DNA of 64,000 bases from Saprospiraceae bacterium (lineage in GTDB: Bacteria > Bacteroidota > Bacteroidia > Chitinophagales > Saprospiraceae), in contig JADKAS010000010.1 in the NCBI GenBank assembly GCA_016715245.1, positions 66,228 through 130,227 of the forward strand. The letters run 5' to 3'. The position numbers were made by a program, and so were the translations under genes. Below are positions 61,937 to 64,000 of this stretch, piece by piece (within the stretch, counting starts at the first letter, position 1; each line of letters begins with the position of its first letter). Under the pieces are notes generated by a model, which was not told the DNA's origin, searched no databases, and saw nothing but the letters and a program-made list of their open reading frames with translations.

Positions 61937-63965
61937 ATGGAAAAATTTATACCTGTCTTATTCTTTCGGGAAATCAGTATCAAAGATATCAACAAAGTGG
62001 GAGGTAAAAATGCATCTCTCGGAGAAATGTACAACCACCTGAATCCAAAAGGTATCAATGTTCCCAATGGTTTTGCACTGACGGCAGATGCCTACCGAAT
62101 GTTTCGTCAACAAAATAACCTTGAAAAGAAGCTGGATGATTTATTATTAGAGTTGGATACAGATCAATTTTCCAATTTGCATTCCATCGGAGAAAATGCA
62201 AGAACGCTGATTATGTCGGGAACCATGCCCGATGAAATCCGTAACGCTGTATCAAAAGCTATAAACACTTTCTTATGAAGGTGGAATGAATAATCCCAAT
62301 GTAGCCGTTCGGTCAAGTGCTACATCAGAAGAGTTGCCTGCAGCAAGTTTTGCGGGCAAAATGGAATCATATCTTAATATATGCGGTGAAAAACAATTGC
62401 TTGATGCCATACATCGCTGTTATGTTTCTTTATTTACCGATCCAGCCAAAAATACAGACACTGAAGAAGTAATTTTGCTTGCTCAATGGTGTTATACGAT
62501 TGAAAAACACTACGGAAAAGCCATGGACATCGAATGGGCGAAAGACGGAATAAATGACAAATTGTATATAGTCCAGGCAAGACCTGAAACGGTACACGGG
62601 AAAAATAAAAAAACAGATCAGGAAATCTTTACGCTAAGAAAAGGAAAACTCCTGACCAAAGGAATTGCATTAGGTGATAAAATAGCTTCCGGCAAAGCCC
62701 GTATTATTTATAAACCACAGGATGGAGACCAATTACAAAAAGGAGAAATTCTGGTGACAGATATTACTAATCCTGATTGGGATCCGATATTAAAAAAGGC
62801 AGCTGCTATAATTACCAATAAAGGAGGCAGAACAAGCCATGCGGCTATAGTTGCCAGAGAACTGGGAACCGTAGCTGTTGTAGGTTGTGGAAATGCGACA
62901 GAAACCATACACAACGGTCAGGAAATTACAGTTTCCTGTGCCGAAGGTAAAGAAGGAAATGTATATGAAAATATATTGAAGTGGGATGTAAAAGAACAAG
63001 ACTTCAGCCAACTTCCTTTTCCGAAAACAGCGCCCAATGCTGATACTCACTTGACCCCGACCGCGCCTCAACGAATTGAGTAATTATCCTCATTAAGGGT
63101 GTAGGCCTGTTGCGCCTGGAATTTGCCATTTCTAATAGTATAAAAATACACCCGTTAGCCTTAATAGAAACTGAAAAGTAATGGATGAAAAAATAAAATC
63201 CGATATAAAAGAATTGACCAAGGGGTTACACCGACGGAAAAAATATTTTGTGGACAAACTGGCTGGAAGCAGTATCTTTAGTGGCGGCTGCATTTTATCC
63301 CAAAGATGTGATTGTCCGCATGAGTGATTTCAAAAGTAATGAATATGCCAATCTTATAGGTGGTAAATATTTTGAACCACATGAAGAAAATCCGATGATA
63401 GGTTTGCGCGGCGCATCCCGGTATTACAGTGAATTTTACAGAAAAGGATTTGCACTGGAATGCGAAGCTATGAAAAAAGTGAGAAACGAAATGGGAATGC
63501 ACAATGTAAAACTAATGATTCCTTTTTTGCAGAACGGTGGAAGAAGGGAAAATGTCCTGACAGAAATGGCAAAAAATGGTTTGAGGGCAAAAGAAAACAG
63601 TTTGGGAAATTTATGTAATGGTTGAAATTCCATCCAATGTTTTGCTGGCGGATGAATTTTTGGAAAACTGTTTGACGGATTTTCAATAGGTTCGAATGAC
63701 CTGACACAACTTACTCTTGGTTTTACACAGAGATTCTTCTTTAATCAGTTATTTGTTTACGAGAAAATCCGGCTGTTAAAGGGTTGATCAGGGAAACTAT
63801 CCGTGCAGCCAAACGAAACCATATACTAAGGTAGGGCTATGTGGTCAGGCACCACAGTGATATTCCCGCTTTTGCCGGTTCTTGGTGGAAGAGGGTATTG
63901 ACAGTATCTCATTTAAACTGGATGTGCTTTGATCGGGGAATTGAAAATATTTGAAAGTCGAAAAG
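61937..63965 (+). pseudogene. ppsA: Phosphoenolpyruvate synthase, broken and deleted
   Basis: PEP synthase makes phosphoenolpyruvate from pyruvate and ATP. The first frame begins MEKFIPVLFFREISIKDI and has KVGGKNASLGEMY and VPNGFALTADAYRMF. One extra T near 62272 breaks it; the next frame continues AVRSSATSEELPAASFAG. Then YVSLFTD is followed directly by PAKNTDTEEVILLAQ. About 130 residues of the ATP-grasp domain normally present between these points are missing, with the frame kept. The phospho-histidine domain is intact (GGRTSHAAIVARELG). Beyond about 63050 several more indels occur, yet GLLRLEFA, FEPHEENPMIG, EMGMHNVKLMIPF and GSNDLTQLTLG of the PEP-binding barrel are still readable to about 63960. 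Confidence 0.85.
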
Positions 63966-64000
63966 AATAATTCTATCCACCTTGTATGAAGAAAATATTT

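Noticed and set aside
63986..64000. Start of a new gene (ATG AAG AAA ATA TTT) at the right edge
   Set aside because: Only five codons (MKKIF) are inside the window. It is a plausible start for a Bacteroidota gene but cannot be supported.

Overview
The window reads as an AT-rich chromosome segment of a Bacteroidota bacterium, most likely a Saprospiria-like lineage (the phylum is well supported, the family is inference). Pointers are: type IX secretion (T9SS) C-terminal sorting domains, a PorG-like DUF6089 outer-membrane protein, an isolated atpD-atpC pair with an 83-residue epsilon subunit, TAnnTTTG -7 promoter boxes, a Lacal_2735-family small protein, and a Sec/lipoprotein-type NosZ encoded next to a lipoprotein cytochrome c.

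Layout. 1-2.6 kb: minus-strand cytochrome c -> nosZ unit with a terminator and a Crp/FNR-shaped operator; nosZ is broken by several indels. 2.8-5.1 kb: minus-strand DUF1015 protein and amidohydrolase. 5.3-8.0 kb: a small barrel-like exported protein, then atpD (one frameshift) and atpC with a clear terminator. 8.5-44.1 kb: the centrepiece, four consecutive co-oriented paralogous giant secreted proteins (957, 2029, 2730 and about 5770 residues). They share one N-terminal domain of roughly 200 residues, then diverge into different repeat stalks and different C-terminal ends (T9SS type A, dockerin-like, SdrD_B-like plus type A, T9SS type B). 44.3 kb: tRNA-Cys with promoter and terminator. 44.4-54.7 kb: ordinary genes (GH31 alpha-glucosidase, PorG-like protein, methylmalonyl-CoA mutase, DUF2490 protein, MscS channel, DUF6544-like protein, lipoprotein, short-chain dehydrogenase, Lacal_2735 protein). 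54.8-56.4 kb: an IS1380-type element with a shattered transposase. 56.4-58.0 kb: non-coding DNA with REP-like hairpins and a regular 42-bp tandem array of about 700 bp. 58.1-64 kb: AI-2E family transporter, Ca2+-type P-ATPase and phosphoenolpyruvate synthase, all cut by many indels.

How the parts fit. The four giants look like cell-surface or released adhesin/matrix proteins exported by Sec and then by T9SS, of which the PorG-like protein at 46.9 kb would be a part. nosZ with its cytochrome indicates use of N2O as electron acceptor under an oxygen- or nitrogen-oxide-responsive regulator. The frameshifts need caution. atpD is normally indispensable yet carries a 2-bp loss, and near-identical repeat copies inside the largest gene expose a -1/+1 compensating pair, so many (perhaps most) indels are probably consensus errors of a long-read assembly. 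The in-frame loss of about 130 residues inside phosphoenolpyruvate synthase is harder to explain that way.
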